Origin: Pachyseris speciosa
Lineage: Eukaryota; Cnidaria; Anthozoa; Scleractinia; Pachyseridae
DNA: 64,000 nucleotides
Reading direction: 5' to 3'
NCBI GenBank assembly: GCA_016490735.1
Contig: JAEMWC010000006.1
Location: 2,497,501 to 2,561,500 of the forward strand
Below, one piece after another: positions 38,001-57,594 of the stretch. Below the pieces are notes generated by a model. The model did no database searches. It worked only from the letters and a program-made list of their open reading frames with translations, and was not told the origin of the DNA. The position numbers and the translations under genes are program-made. Positions within the stretch are counted from its first letter, which is position 1. Each line of letters begins with the position of its first letter.

Positions 38001-40145
38001 CAGGTGTGTTTTTTTCTTTCTTCGGTTCATGGCTATGAATCATAACAATAGCAAACGTGCACGTTGCATCTTGGTAGACCAATCAAAACGCGAGGCTTAT
38101 ACCGTCCATTGTCTGTTTTACTTGTAGCTTGCTCCCATAAAACTAAGCCGGTACGGTGAGGATTTGCTATTCTATCTGTACTACACTAATGGGGGAGATA
38201 TTCTTCAGTTGGCGGCTGCCGCAGAACTGTAAGTACTTCTAGAGGTAAAATCACTTCGGAGAGATAGGTGCACTCGGTGCAGCCGTTTATGCTTTGCCCA
38301 GGTTCAAAAGCGTTTTTGGATAATGGTGAGATAAATAACGTTGATAATACACTTTATTCCAAAATGGCGGCCAAGTTATTATTCTTTTGTTTTCATTTTA
38401 ATTAGCCCTCTTTGCCTCGTCAACATGTACAAAATACAAAAGAATTTTGAAATGAAAACGAGGCAAAGAGGGCTAATTTACATGGAAACAAAAGAATAAT
38501 AAATTGGCCGCCATTTTGGATTAAGGTGTATATTACTACCATGTTTTAACCCTGAATCAGCCAATCGGATGAGTCACCTCGCAGCTCTTACAAGGGGCGC
38601 TTTCCATTTGAATGGAAAAACCGGGGATAATTTTCGGTTAAAAGGAACAGGACAAATTTTTCTCAATCAAAACGGAACGGGACGAGCGTGTTCCTTTTGT
38701 ACTGAGTCACTCTTTAAAGTGGACCTAAACCCAAATTTTTTTTTCGCTAAAATAAATCTTTTCACCTGTTTGAAACGCATTGCGCCTTTTTTAGCCAATC
38801 TTGACTAGTTATTTTGACTTTTCTAGGGTGTTAAAGTTGCAAAATCTGGCCCCACGACCGAGTCAGAAGGGGCTTGGGTCTATTCTCGATTTGACGTCAC
38901 AAACTGCTTTACATGCATGTTTACAAAGACTTAATGCGATGTAAATCAGTTTGTATGTAATGATGTAAATCGATGTAAATCGTGAATAGACCCAAGCCCC
39001 TTCTGACTCGGTCGTGGGGCAGACGATGGCCAAATCTTGCAACTCTAACACCCTAGAAAAGTCAACATAACTAGCCAAGATTTGCTAAAAAAAAAGGCGC
39101 AATGCGTTTCAAACAGGTGCAAAGAGTTATTTTAGCGAAAAAATATTATTGGGTTTAGGTGCTCTTTAAGAGACTGGGTATTAACCAAAACAGCACCAAA
39201 CCGTGCGTTTTATTCATAAAGGAGCATGGAACTAGTGGAACGCCGCAGATGGGCAGATGGTACAGGATTTTTCGGTCATTCCGGTAAAACCGAGAAAAGA
39301 GGAATACTTCAGAAGGTATTCCTTTTTTCCGAAAAATTTCCATTGGAGAAGTCTGTTCCATTTGATTTACCACCGGAACAACCGGTGTTTCCATGCAAAA
39401 GGAAAACGCCCAAGGTCTCACCTGATTGGAGACCACCCTTCAGGTGAGACAAAAGAACAAACAACACAAACAATGAACCCTCGCCCTAAAACAATAGGGC
39501 TACGACACTATCCCCGCCACTGAAATTCAGAGCGTATGGGAGCTGCGAGGCTATCGAATCGGATTACAAACATGCAATCGATAATGTGCGCGGAAAAACC
39601 AGCATGCATAGTAGTGATGGCTTGATTTTGGTTTCCTCCTGAAATTCAGAGCACTTTGCCTGAGATTTGTTTGTTTATTTTGTATTTTATTTCTTTCTTG
39701 GTACATTCGATATACTCGTACTACTAGCCTTAAAAAGTACATTAAAATTGTGAAATATTTTAGCGTTTTAGTAGCTCACATTTTTTGTATACTGATCTTA
39801 AAGAGAGTCCAAAAAGTTCTTAGAGAAGATGACTTCTTCCTATTGTTTCCGAAATTTTGAAATCAAGGCACTTGCCTTACGTGGCTCTAGCTTGCCTCCT
39901 GACCATCTCAAATCTCATTGGTCTTCCTGTTCAGGTACTCACGTGACTGGCGGTACCATAAAGAAGAAAGACTGTGGCTAACACGTGCACCGGGCGTGGA
40001 ACCTCGGCTGAAAACGGGCTCGTACGAACATGGAACATATTACTTCTTCGACTGCACGGCGTGGAGAAAGGTGGCGAAGGAATTTCACTTGGAATACGAC
40101 AAGCTTGAAGACAAACCAACACTGCAATCTTTGTCTGCGCAATAG
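13970..40145 (+). CDS. CNOT2: CCR4-NOT transcription complex subunit 2
   Basis: CNOT2 is the NOT-module scaffold that, with CNOT3, binds CNOT1 in the cytoplasmic and nuclear deadenylase complex. Twenty-two coding exons join in phase to 677 residues: 13970-14016, 14890-14933, 16007-16146, 17817-17910, 21688-21755, 22037-22185, 27021-27158, 27516-27617, 28367-28445, 32526-32577, 33310-33363, 33827-34093, 34854-34900, 34994-35030, 35216-35273, 35700-35776, 36125-36242, 36952-36990, 37247-37308, 37594-37643, 38128-38228, 39935-40145. All introns are GT-AG. Family marks are SMFPPHRPEKE (exon 3), RSLSHPGPTHSTTS, DLSEFPVLANR (about 336-346), DFSIHNEDFPALPG (about 392-405) and the C-terminal NOT box. 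The start ATG lies in an exon whose acceptor is 13931-13932. The N-terminal start is the least certain point. Human CNOT2 is 540 residues; the extra length is in the Ser/Gly/Pro-rich linker. No frame breaks are seen. Confidence 0.95.
15194..15293. repeat. short foldback in CNOT2 intron 2
   Basis: The ends AATTAGATTATGTGCTC and GAGCAAATAATCTAATT are inverted repeats with one mismatch. The interior is also partly self-complementary (ATTTCTATCACATG against CATGCATAGAAAT). Confidence 0.65.
15300..15492. mobile_element. TA-flanked MITE, GTATAAATCTACTAG ends
   Basis: Perfect 15-bp TIRs (GTATAAATCTACTAG and its complement) with TA on both sides. At 193 bp and non-coding, it is a Tc1/mariner-type non-autonomous element in CNOT2 intron 2, immediately beside the preceding foldback. 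Confidence 0.85.
15797..15977. repeat. foldback with 77-bp arms
   Basis: The arms are 15797-15873 and 15901-15977 (GCAATATACCTCAAGTTTCT against AGAAACTTGTGGTATATTGC), with a 27-base loop. It ends 29 bases before the exon 3 acceptor of CNOT2. Confidence 0.85.
16754..17776. mobile_element. piggyBac-like non-autonomous element
   Basis: Flanked by TTAA on both sides. The element begins CCCATTGGCACCC and ends GGTAGTCAACGGG. TTAA targets with CCC/GGG termini are the piggyBac signature. The TIR is short and imperfect, and no transposase is present in about 1 kb. Confidence 0.55.
18231..19989. mobile_element. TIR element of 1.76 kb in CNOT2 intron 4
   Basis: Terminal arms of about 180-200 bp start ATAATTGAAGGGCTCAG and end CTGAGCCCTTCAATTAT. 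They share the internal block GACGCATTGAATG.GTATTTTGG. The interior holds degenerate tandem repeats: 3 units of about 30 bp at 19230-19322 and 3 of about 31 bp at 19455-19563. I recognise no transposase. Confidence 0.8.
19993..20100. repeat. hairpin plus (TAAG)n run
   Basis: ATAACATAGAGGC at 19993-20005 is mirrored by GCCTCTATGTTAT at 20054-20066. A run of about seven TAAG units follows at 20074-20100. Confidence 0.8.
22453..22635. repeat. inverted repeat with 48-bp arms
   Basis: The left arm contains GAACTATAGGTGTGAACTTC and the right arm its exact complement. The arms are about 22453-22501 and 22588-22635 and look perfect or nearly so. It lies in CNOT2 intron 6. Confidence 0.88.
22847..25446. 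mobile_element. TA-flanked TIR element of 2.6 kb
   Basis: TIRs of about 26 bp with one mismatch (CAGTACCGCTCTAAACTAT... and its complement), with TA at 22845-22846 and 25447-25448. The subterminal regions are rich in GGATTTGCGGC and related motifs. It is long enough to have held a transposase, but I can read no intact one. It carries the nested element at 23522. Confidence 0.85.
23522..24203. mobile_element. nested TA-flanked foldback inside the 2.6-kb element
   Basis: The ends CAGTCAAGTCAGGTCAAGCA and TGCTTGACCTGACTCGACTG are flanked by TA. The arms extend about 125 bp through GAGTTGATTATTTGAACATTG. It inserted into the larger element and is therefore younger. Confidence 0.85.
25448..25580. 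repeat. half of an older GCTTAATAGAGG-type element
   Basis: GCCGCTTAATGGAGG...GCTGCTTAACACAGG...GGTTTGACTGTA resembles the ends of the element at 42996-43589. A matching left piece (CACTTAATAGAGGTTGACTG) lies at 22394-22413. The 2.6-kb element thus appears to have split an older copy. Confidence 0.5.
25957..26054. repeat. hairpin with 44-bp arms
   Basis: GTGCAATTTGGAATAAATAAG... is mirrored by ...CTTATTTATTCCAAATTGCAC, closing on a loop of about 10 bases (TCAATTTGTG). Confidence 0.9.
29017..29340 (+). repeat. direct duplication, left copy
   Basis: It begins GACGGTTTGAAACTTCAGCG, includes (CAGA)n and (CATA)n microsatellites and ends CACAGTAACT. It is nearly identical to 29978-30273 except for microsatellite length. 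Confidence 0.93.
29481..29522 (-). ncRNA. hammerhead-ribozyme-like motif, left arm
   Basis: The minus strand reads ATCC, CTGATGA (29518-29512), A, stem II GTCTG/CAGAC with a 6-base loop, GAAA (29494-29491), CCGGTC, GGAT. Stem I is ATCC/GGAT. Stem III would be the self-complementary ACCGGT, so pairing would need a second molecule. The extra A after CTGATGA departs from the canonical core. Confidence 0.45.
29865..29906 (+). ncRNA. hammerhead-ribozyme-like motif, right arm
   Basis: Identical to the left-arm motif but on the + strand: CTGATGA at 29869-29875, GAAA at 29893-29896, predicted cleavage after the C at 29902. The 5-bp stem II is perfect. Confidence 0.45.
29978..30273 (+). repeat. direct duplication, right copy
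   Basis: Same orientation as 29017-29340. Few substitutions are visible (GACAAATGG/GATAAATGG, CGCCGGTG/CGCCAGTG), so the duplication is recent. The difference in length is in the CATA/CAGA runs. Confidence 0.93.
30655..30790 (+). mobile_element. possible tRNA-derived SINE
   Basis: TTGGCCTAGTGGTCATCGTC resembles a pol III A box and GGGTTCGACTC a B box about 30 bases on. A T-rich tail follows. No proper cloverleaf forms, so this is a tRNA-like promoter and not a tRNA gene. Confidence 0.4.
31048..31725. mobile_element. TA-flanked TIR element of 678 bp
   Basis: The ends CCGTGCAACGACTTCAACC and GGTTGAGGTAGTTGCACTG match with a few mismatches, flanked by TA. The arms continue about 110 bp through GGCCACCC and TTAACAAAGAATTT. 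Non-coding, in CNOT2 intron 9. Confidence 0.8.
32838..32990 (-). mobile_element. tRNA-derived SINE
   Basis: On the minus strand, 32965-32894 folds like a tRNA: acceptor GGCTTGT/ACAAGCC (7 bp, perfect), D arm GCTC...GAGC, B box GGTTCAAATCC. The anticodon arm does not pair, so it is not a functional tRNA. A related copy lies at 59776-59920. Confidence 0.75.
34504..34783 (+). mobile_element. TA-flanked MITE, copy A (CNOT2 intron 12)
   Basis: The termini AAGCGGTTTCAATTGA and TCAACTGAGACGCGCTC are imperfect inverted repeats flanked by TA. The interior block CTTCGCTCTGTGATTGACCA...AACCAGTGAGAAGCAAAACC is shared with 51881-52156. Confidence 0.75.
38346..38531. mobile_element. foldback element with AAAATGGCGGCC arms
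   Basis: The left arm (ATACACTTTATTCCAAAATG, then GGCGGCC...GCCCTCTTTGCCTCG) is mirrored at the right. The arms are about 85 bp. It lies in the last CNOT2 intron. Confidence 0.85.
38712..39170. mobile_element. foldback element with about 180-bp arms
   Basis: The ends CTTTAAAGTGGACCTAAACCC-type and GGGTTTAGGTGCTCTTTAAG bound arms that match through GCGCAATGCGTTTCAAACAG and CCCCTTCTGACTCGGTCGTG. About 90 bases of spacer remain. It lies in the last CNOT2 intron. Confidence 0.88.
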
Positions 40146-40855
40146 TTTTTTTTTTTGTACAACTGATAACACCAGTTCGCGCTTTTTCCACCATTAATAT
40201 TTTTAATGACCGGGATGCGAGAAACAGTGTTTGTATGGGGGAGTATTTGGCGAATATGCCATGTGACATCCGTCTTCTGAAGTGGTCGCTCTTTGGGCCC
40301 TCTTTTTCTAAAAAAAAGCCTGGTTTGACAATCTTTCTCCATTGCTTGTTTCCCTGAAATTTAACATACACAGAAATCATTCAGTGGCTCCTCCTCTTTC
40401 ATAGTCAAATCTAAGGTCCTGTTAGGCCGGCTGTTAGGCCCGCGGCAAACGCGGACACATTGTTGCGGACACTTTGTTGCTCATGATGTTTCTTGGGTGA
40501 GCAAATGAGCGGGACACAAAATATCCGTTGTGTTTCCATGCTGTGCAAACTGGGAAACGTTTGTTGCAGCCACAAAATCTTTCCGAGAAAAATCAGAAAC
40601 ATTTTTACCCTGGGTGCCAGAGGTTATTTTTTCGTTTGGTTAAGGGAAATTATTTTTTCGTTTGGTTGAGGGAAATTTCGCGGCGAAACCGCGGACACGA
40701 GAGCGGAAAAAACGTAACCTCTGGTCACGGGGGTTACCAGCCTCATTTCCATGCAAGTTTGGGAACACGTGTTTGGGAACTGACGTGTTGACAGCTGTCA
40801 TTCGCACGTGCAATAACGCACAATGCTTAAAAATAGATTGGTGGGAAAAAAACTT

Positions 40856-41378
40856 AATCGATCTCGCCGCTTTTTTCGCTTGCCAAAGAACAAAATTTCG
40901 GATGGCGGATCCCTCGAGAACTCCGAAAAAAAATCTGCGGACGTCCATAGATGATTTCTGCCGAGTACGCAATTTCGCTGTGTTTGGCATTGGACGTTTT
41001 AAATACACAGATTGCTGCAAGACATCATCTTTGACAAGACCATCGCAACAAAGATAGCATGAAGAAATGCCGTAATTAGCTAGCTCCTGAATATGCGACT
41101 CGACCAAGGAACTGAGAGGGCATATTACCAACAGAATGGGCTTCTTTGGGTAGTCAAAGTAGTCAAACCCTTCTTCGTAACTGCATGGAAAATCAACGAT
41201 TTACCACAACCGGTCGGAAGGACACTAACGCGTCTCTTCGTTGGACAAATTTGAAGAGAGCTTCTTCCTGAACAGGCTTCAGTTGTTCGACGTTCGAAAA
41301 TTTTGAACTTAGAGCTTAATCAAACGCATTTCTAAAAGAAGTCAAGAAATTTTTAAACTCTCCTTCTACGCTCGCCAT
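40856..41378 (-). pseudogene. RecQ-like DEAH-box helicase, broken 5' fragment
   Basis: Read on the minus strand from ATG at 41378-41376. The segments are MASVEGEFKNFLTSFRNAFD, an in-frame TAA, then VEQLKPVQEEALFKFVQRRD (a Q-motif-like lead-in). A frameshift leads to LPTGCGKSLIFHA, the Walker A motif that binds ATP. A second frameshift leads to PKKPILLVICPLSSLVESHI (motif Ia) and QELANYGISSCYL. After another shift a weak IIYGRPQ segment may match the next helicase block. The DEAH box and all later motifs are absent. Similar RecQ-like genes are numerous in corals; that is my recollection of the family, not something shown here. Confidence 0.75.
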
Positions 41379-41533
41379 TTTACCTCAATCTCACGCGAGA
41401 AGTTGTTTCATGTAGCCAATCAAGGTTGCTGTTACATCGTCAAATCCCAGCGGACAATGTAGTAACCAATCAGCGAACTAGTTCAAATTCTGAACTAATT
41501 TGTCACATGGAAATGAGGTTGATTGCTTGTGTG

Positions 41534-41878
41534 ACCTGGGGTCTTACCATTTGTCAGAAAAATCCGGAAATTTCGGTTTGAAGTCAAATGGTAAGGTAAT
41601 TTTCCGGAAAATCTTTTCGGAAATTGTGGACAGCGTCCAGAGGTAGTCCTCTTTTCCCGTTCGGAACGGAATTTCGGAAAATCGCTTACCATTTGACCGA
41701 ACTGTTCCGTTTCCAGGTCCTTTTGCGCCAGAACGAGTGAGTGCGCATGACGGAACGCCTTGCAGTAAATGGTAAGCTCCAATCTCATCCGGTTGGTTGG
41801 TAAATTCGGAAAATCGCTTACCATTATTCAACGGTCATTCCATCCGGATTTTTCTGGCAAATGGTAAGCACCCCAGGT
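41534..41878. mobile_element. nested MITE, ACCTGGGGT ends
   Basis: The ends ACCTGGGGTCTTACCATTTG and CAAATGGTAAGCACCCCAGG are inverted repeats, continuing through AGAAAAATCCGGA. The interior repeats TTTCGGAAAATCGCTTACCA. It is inserted near the right end of the helicase-bearing element. Confidence 0.85.
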
Positions 41879-42045
41879 CCGTCTCGGGAGCTTTTTCAAA
41901 CCATTTTATTTTATCCTAGGTATTTTGAGAACGGACCTCTGGAGCAAGGGTGAAACATTTTTTGTGTCCGCAACAAATGTTGCGCGCGCGGGCAAACTGG
42001 GAAACGTTTGTGTCCGCAACAATGTGTCTTCGTTTGCCAGGGCCC

Positions 42046-42990
42046 GATTTAAAGGTCGCATTTTACCGGCGCCGAATCTAATACTAAATTAAGTCAACTC
42101 GAATTTAAAAAGTTCCAGATTTGGTTTAAAAGTCGCTTTAATTGCTGGGCACGAGTGAGATGTGCCATGTAGCAAAAAAAAAAAAATTGATGGAGTAATG
42201 CGGCCTTCAAATCAACTGTCGAACTTCAGTCGCATATTCAACTGCATGAATTCGCATTTAATTCAAACAGTCTACTGACTTTAATTGAGTTAAACATCGC
42301 ATTTTACATGTCCTAGTTCGGCAATTAGATTGGGTGCATGTAAAATGAAGCGTTTAAACCAGGCGTTATGTTTCCCTGGGCTTTCGAGTTAATAATAATA
42401 ATAAATAGTATTTCTATAGCGCACAACTCGCAATGAATCGAGCTGGCGCGTAAGAAACTCCATGCGAGAGAAGAGGGATCCCATGGGCTCGGTTGTGAAT
42501 TTCGCACGACCACCCCTAGGATTAAGGTGACATTCTGGTAGTCTAGAGCTCATACAGTCACTGAATTTTCTTTTCCCTTTTTAATGGCGAAAAAACCGCT
42601 ATCTTCCAATTGTTGTTTACTTGGGCTGGGGAGGTGCTACCGAGGTCCTGTTGTACAGAAATATTTTCGTTCTTCAGGGGTTTGCGTTGGTTTATCTTTC
42701 CTTTTTAAACTGTCTGGCTTTTACTTCTGTCGGTAGTAGTTTCTTTGTCGTCTTAACCACACGAAATATTTGTAAAAAGCCATTCGAGATGTGATATACC
42801 GAGTATCATTAAAGAGAGCCTTTTAGCAAAAACTGCGTGGCGGTCGATGTTGATCCGGCATTCTCAGAAAGAAAATGGTTTTACAAGAATACATTGGGCT
42901 GTTTTACACGAAACACAATCATCAGTCGATAGAAAGTAGGCCTTTAAGGGACCATTCTGGTGATTCCTAGAAGAACGAGTATTCTAATTC
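42046..42990. other. no recognised gene
   Basis: Contains an A-run at 42174-42186 and a short (AAT)n at 42391-42405. The rest looks like degraded dispersed repeat without definable ends. Confidence 0.4.
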
Positions 42991-42995
42991 CCTTA

Positions 42996-43589
42996 GAGTC
43001 GAACCTTTATTAAGCGGCACCTTTTAAAGCGGTCAACTTCAGTGAGGCGGTCATTTTTCAAAGTCCCGATAAATTATTTCCCTTAATTACTGTAATTTCG
43101 ACCTCTATTAAGCGGTCGCGGTCACCCTTTACCAAGTCCCAACGAGCTGTTTCTATTGTCTTCATCTGTATTAAACGGTCAGTTTGTGAAAGAAAACCAC
43201 ACAAATATACAATTATAAATAGCATCTCAATTGGTTGAATTCCATTTTTTATTTACAAATCATTGAAATGATTTGTGAATCGCCAGCGTTCGCACTTTGT
43301 GCTCAAGCATTTCTACCGGCCTGCAATACCTACTGTGGGAAGTGTTTTCTTTTTAAAGACTATTTTTATATGTTGTCGTTCGTCGTACCATTTTATTGCT
43401 GCAGTTTCTTAACCGATAAAGTGATTGTGGATGCCTTTGCGCATAAACTGCACATTGAGAGATGAAACGTGATTATAAAATGGCGTTTTATTGTGTTTGA
43501 CGTGTATTCTTTGTAACCTGCTGTAAGCGGTCGGCCTGGCGGTCACTCAGCCTTTCCCCTAGGGTTATTGTTTAATACAGGTTCGACTG
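42996..43589. mobile_element. TA-flanked TIR element (GAGTCGAACCT ends)
   Basis: The left end GAGTCGAACCTTTATTAAG and the right end TTTAATACAGGTTCGACTG are flanked by TA. Repeated GCGGTC and TATTAAGCGG motifs lie near both ends. The 76-residue open frame inside has no recognisable domain. It is the same family as the split remnant at 22394/25448. Confidence 0.7.
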
Positions 43590-43591
43590 TA

Positions 43592-44820
43592 GTCCTAAAA
43601 GCCAATCAAAATGTTTGTTGTTATTGGTGCCACACTTTACCAAGGGAGGGAAGGGAGGTGCTTTTTTGGATAAACACGTAGTGTACGTGTACACCAGATA
43701 ACGCGCGATGACGTCAAAACGTGTGTGCCAACGGAAGATCAAGCGGCATGATGCAGACGGAAACATAAAGAAAGAAAAAGAAACAGGAAATTAGCAAAGA
43801 ATTTATTTGTGTTGCGAAACAGCACAAATAATCGTGCTGACGATTGACGTTTTACTTGTGAACAATATAGGCTTATCCGCTATGGGTTTTAAGCGCGCTC
43901 AAAGGCCACCCCCGAGTACTGTGATGTAAACATTGTTCCCGAGACTTGAACTGCTTCCCTGTGCAAATTACGTTTCTGTTGTTGATCGTGCGATATTCAC
44001 ACTCGATAGCTGATGGGGCACTACCGCCAAAGTTGACTTAAAGAGAGAAATTACTAATAAAAATTACGAGAAATTACTATGGAAACACTGGTACCTCTCG
44101 GTCACAAGGCTCCTTAGAGACAACTTTATGAGAATTGCGTGACCAAGAGAAAGTTGACCCTACTTAGTTATTCATAGCACGTCTCAAATTTACAAATCCT
44201 CATTTGCCCTTCTTTCTTTGTATTTGGTCGCTCTTTGATTGAATATCGTCAATATTGATTGAAAATTTCCTTCCTTGGTTCATTTTTGCTTCGATACTTC
44301 TTTTTATAAAAGGACCAGTGAGTATAACGTGTCACATAAGTTAGCTTCGTACTTAGCTGCGAATCAGTTTCTTCCCCGCTCTATCTGATCACTGTGGGTA
44401 ATGCTGGCTTTTAAAATGTAATTCCTTGAAATAAATTTGCGTTTTTTAACTCAAAAATTGGACCGAAAAAACTTTTTTTCGGATACGCGCATATTTAATT
44501 TTCGGCCGTCTCGTCCCGGGTAGGCGAGACAAAGTGTTTACATGAGAAAAAGTTGTCCCGCTTGCCAGGGTTACCCTACATGCCGAGGAGAGACAACTGG
44601 CCTACCCGAGTTGTCTCGCCTATCTCATGTAAACGGTTTGTAGAATTTTTCAAAGAAATAAGTGGAAAAGTAACTCGGGGGGAGGGTTGTCACCTTACTG
44701 GGTTCCAGTACCCTTCGCGTGGCATAGTACATTTCTGTGGTAACTAAGAAGTTTGTAGGCCTGTCGATGAATCAAGGTCCACTTTGTGCAGAGATTTTAC
44801 GGGGAAAAGCATAGAAGCTG
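43592..44820. other. no recognised gene; presumptive STK33 upstream region
   Basis: Nothing coding is seen. A short foldback uses GGCGAGAC...CATGAGA motifs at about 44512-44637. I see no defensible core promoter motif. Confidence 0.3.
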
Positions 44821-44877
44821 CAGGAACAATGAAAACAATAGCTGTTCCCTTCTCCCTAACGACGGAACTTTGTCAAG
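44821..44877 (+). other. candidate end of the STK33 non-coding first exon
   Basis: A consensus splice donor CAAG|GTAAGTAAAG follows 44877, and a good acceptor (CACCCTGTAG) at 45674-45683 opens the exon that holds the STK33 start codon. A leader intron 44878-45683 is therefore plausible. The 5' limit of the exon is unknown; the start given here is arbitrary. Confidence 0.35.
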
Positions 44878-45746
44878 GTAAGTAAAGCTTGACCAGTCGA
44901 TAAGCGAAAAAGTTCGGACGTGAAGAAGCCGACGACAGTCTCATGCAGGTTTTGTTATTTTCATGTAAGCCGACTTGTGTTTCCCGATTGGATTTTTTCC
45001 CGAGTATTGAAATATTTGTCACAAAGCATCTGCTAAAGGAAGTTGAGAGCCAGTTTTGCTAATGAGAAGGAAAAGAAAGTCGATAATTTCGGCGCCAGCT
45101 TCTCTTGACTTTTCGGGCTTTTCGTCCCTGGGCGGCCATTAGCTGGCTCAGTCAAACTTTCAATAGCTTGGTGCTTATTAATTGCGTCTACTTTTCTGAG
45201 GTGCTGGGCTTCTGTTTTCGTTTCATCTGCGTCTAAAGTTTAAGCGCCAGGTTTGTTTCTAAGCGCTTTACGTCCTGTGCATAAAAAGCCGGAGGGCTGT
45301 CGGTCTCCTGTAGAGTTTGCAAACTGGTTTGCCAAGCATTTAAGTTTTCTTACTGTGTGGGTAACTTTCAAAACTTTGCATTGAGGAGCCCATTGAGGGG
45401 GCTTCTGTCGTGTTCTTTTTGTAATTGCTGTTATAATAATAGACGGATTTTGTTGTATTTTGTAGTCTTAAGCAACACATTACTTTTCGAATCTCACTTC
45501 TGTAGATGTTTAAGTTGCAAGGATAGGGTTTTGATGTTGAAAAAGAAATTCACAGCTTGAAAGTCGCTTGCCATTCAACATTGAACCCAAACACACAGTT
45601 AATGTAATAAGCCAAGTGGAGTATACTCAATACTTCATGCCAGCCCCATTTCCATTTGATTTCATTTTCATATCACCCTGTAGGCAAAATAACCTCACAT
45701 CATGAAATGAAAAGGATGCTGGAATCGTGTTGAGCTGGAGAGAATC

Positions 45747-55877
<10,131 letters not shown>

Positions 55878-57000
55878 TGCAGGCAGCCATTTATTAGAGA
55901 ATATTTTTTGGTGATCAAATTGGGACAAAATTCTTTTAAACTTGATTTACACAGTCACAGTGAATGTCCAGATAATTGTCGTTACATTTATCTTCTAACT
56001 GGGCTATTCGACTGAAGCCTTGAACGAAAGGTTAAGCCTTTAAATATCCAGTTCAATTTCGATAATCTCCTTACTGATCATCAGTTTTTCATCTGTAGTA
56101 AATTGTACTAATTTGATGATTAATCAGCTTAAGGAGAAATTAAACTTGATTGACTTAGACTTTTCTAGGAATTGGAGCCATTAATTTTCTGACTCTCGGT
56201 CAACCATCTTTAGAAATCAGCAGTTTGGTGGGGACGTTAGAAATTAGATCTATTGTGGAAGATATTCAATGCTTACGTACAGTTGTACACATACAGTTTT
56301 ACTAGCAGTCTTCTTCCTCAAACATTCAGCATCTTGAAATCGCGGTTGAATTTCAATGAGTTCTCAGTCCACAAGCTGTATGTTAGAAAGTCCCATGGGC
56401 GACCTTCTCTCTTTGCAGTTCAGAAACCATCTTTGTGAAATCCCGAGAGAATCAGTAATTAACTTAAAAACAAACTTTTTCTGATCATGGGGATCATCAA
56501 TTGTGGGAAACTTCGATTGCCTTTCAGAATCTCACCAGGAGATTCGCAATCAGCCTCGCTTTTGTGATTGTTCTGAGAACACGGCTTTATCGTGTATTTC
56601 GTTTCCTTTGTTTTTTCGTCTTTTGTCTCCAATTAAAGGAAATGGAAGACGGATCAAACTTACTAAAAACTGCACTCAGACACATTGTCTGGTGCGTTGA
56701 TTCTCTTCGCAGTGTCGGACAATTCACTTATATTTGTAGTAGAAGTTTAGGCAAGATAGTAAGGTTAATATAGTTGTGGGGTATATGTATGCTGTACTGC
56801 CAAGGCTAGTTTCTCCGAGTTCTAACGCCTTGCCCGTCACGAGTCTTTGAACGGATATTTGCAAGTTCCGTCTCCCCTCTTTTGAGGGTTTCTAAAATGC
56901 AAATGCAGGTTTACGAATGTGCTGGAGCCTATGTGTGCTATTGGTCTCTTGAGATCCGGGTCGGCGTAACTGCCGAAAGCAAACAGCTACAACACAAGCA
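55878..57000 (+). other. STK33 3' flank, no further gene
   Basis: Probably begins with the STK33 3' UTR. No AATAAA lies close to the stop codon; the first clear one is at 57496-57501, so the cleavage site is unknown. Open frames here show no recognisable domain. Confidence 0.4.
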
Positions 57001-57022
57001 ACGCTACCTATTTTGTGCACGG

Positions 57023-57112
57023 TATAGCCAAACCGCAGTCGTAACGCAGCCAAACCGCAGTCGTAACGCAGCCATACCACAGCAGAACCACGTTACGACT
57101 GCGGTTTGGCTG
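57023..57112. repeat. CAGCCAAACCGCAGTCGTAACG repeat, tandem and inverted
   Basis: Two direct copies of AGCCAAACCGCAGTCGTAAC at 57028 and 57050 are followed by an inverted copy (GTTACGACTGCGGTTTGGCT) at 57092-57111. Confidence 0.88.
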
Positions 57113-57594
57113 TGCACGATTGCTTTAAAGGACCTAGCAAACGGCTTCAACATTTGCTTCAACATCGTTTCGATTTTGTTGAATGGCAATGTTGAAAACG
57201 TTTACCACCCCCTTTCCACCGTGTTGAAACGATGTTGAATCGATGTATGACCGCGGCCAAGGTTCAGTACGCACGACAGGTGGCATATTTGAACCCCGCC
57301 AAAGTCGATTTTCATTGTCTTTCAGTACTCAAATATTTATAAATCATTTGTTTTATTTTATAAAGAGCTTCTAGCTCTTTAAGGCCTGTACAGAATATTG
57401 TTTTACAGAAAATTCTGTAATCAGTTGTGGGCGTAGTTTCGAAAGCCCAATTTTAATTGCTTTTGTTATTTCGATGTCAAATACAGTAGCATAGTAATAA
57501 AAATCAAAGAGTACAAACCTTTTGTTTTCTGTTGCATGCGTTGGTTCTTGGTTTGGTCATTTTAACGATTCCGTCAATTAAAAAGGAATTGAGT

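Larger units (their letters stand above)
36125..40145 (+). other. CNOT2: CNOT2 conserved C-terminal region and NOT box (exons 17-22)
   Basis: Residues about 485-677. Exon 17 encodes the near-invariant IPKGMVTDQFGMIGLLTFIR. Exons 18-22 encode LGLNLNSPE, the short GSPFADSPCRP segment, DYHVPSEY, LSRYGEDLLFYLYY.NGGD and the closing RDWRYHKEERLWLTRAPG...GTYYFFDC..WRKVAKEFHLEYDKLE. The NOT box (about 537-677) dimerises with the matching domain of CNOT3 and docks on CNOT1. That is family knowledge; the sequence shows only conservation. Confidence 0.93.
40436..42045 (-). mobile_element. TIR element carrying a RecQ-like helicase fragment
   Basis: The left end GGCCCGCGGCAAACGCGGAC and the right end CGTTTGCCAGGGCC match as inverted repeats. 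The match continues through ACACATTGTTGCGGACAC and GCAAACTGGGAAACGTTTG on both sides. It begins about 290 bp after the CNOT2 stop codon. The target duplication is not clear. Inside are the helicase fragment on the minus strand and a nested MITE at 41534. Confidence 0.65.

Noticed and set aside
41495..41831. Two minus-strand frames of 95-109 residues
   Set aside because: They lie wholly within the nested MITE and translate its internal TTTCGGAAAATCGCTTACC repeat.
43235..43465. 76-residue Cys/Phe-rich frame
   Set aside because: Located inside a TIR element and has no domain; most likely chance.
45357..45560. Short protein or upstream reading frame before STK33
   Set aside because: It lies in the presumed leader intron (44878-45683) and has no similarity I recognise.
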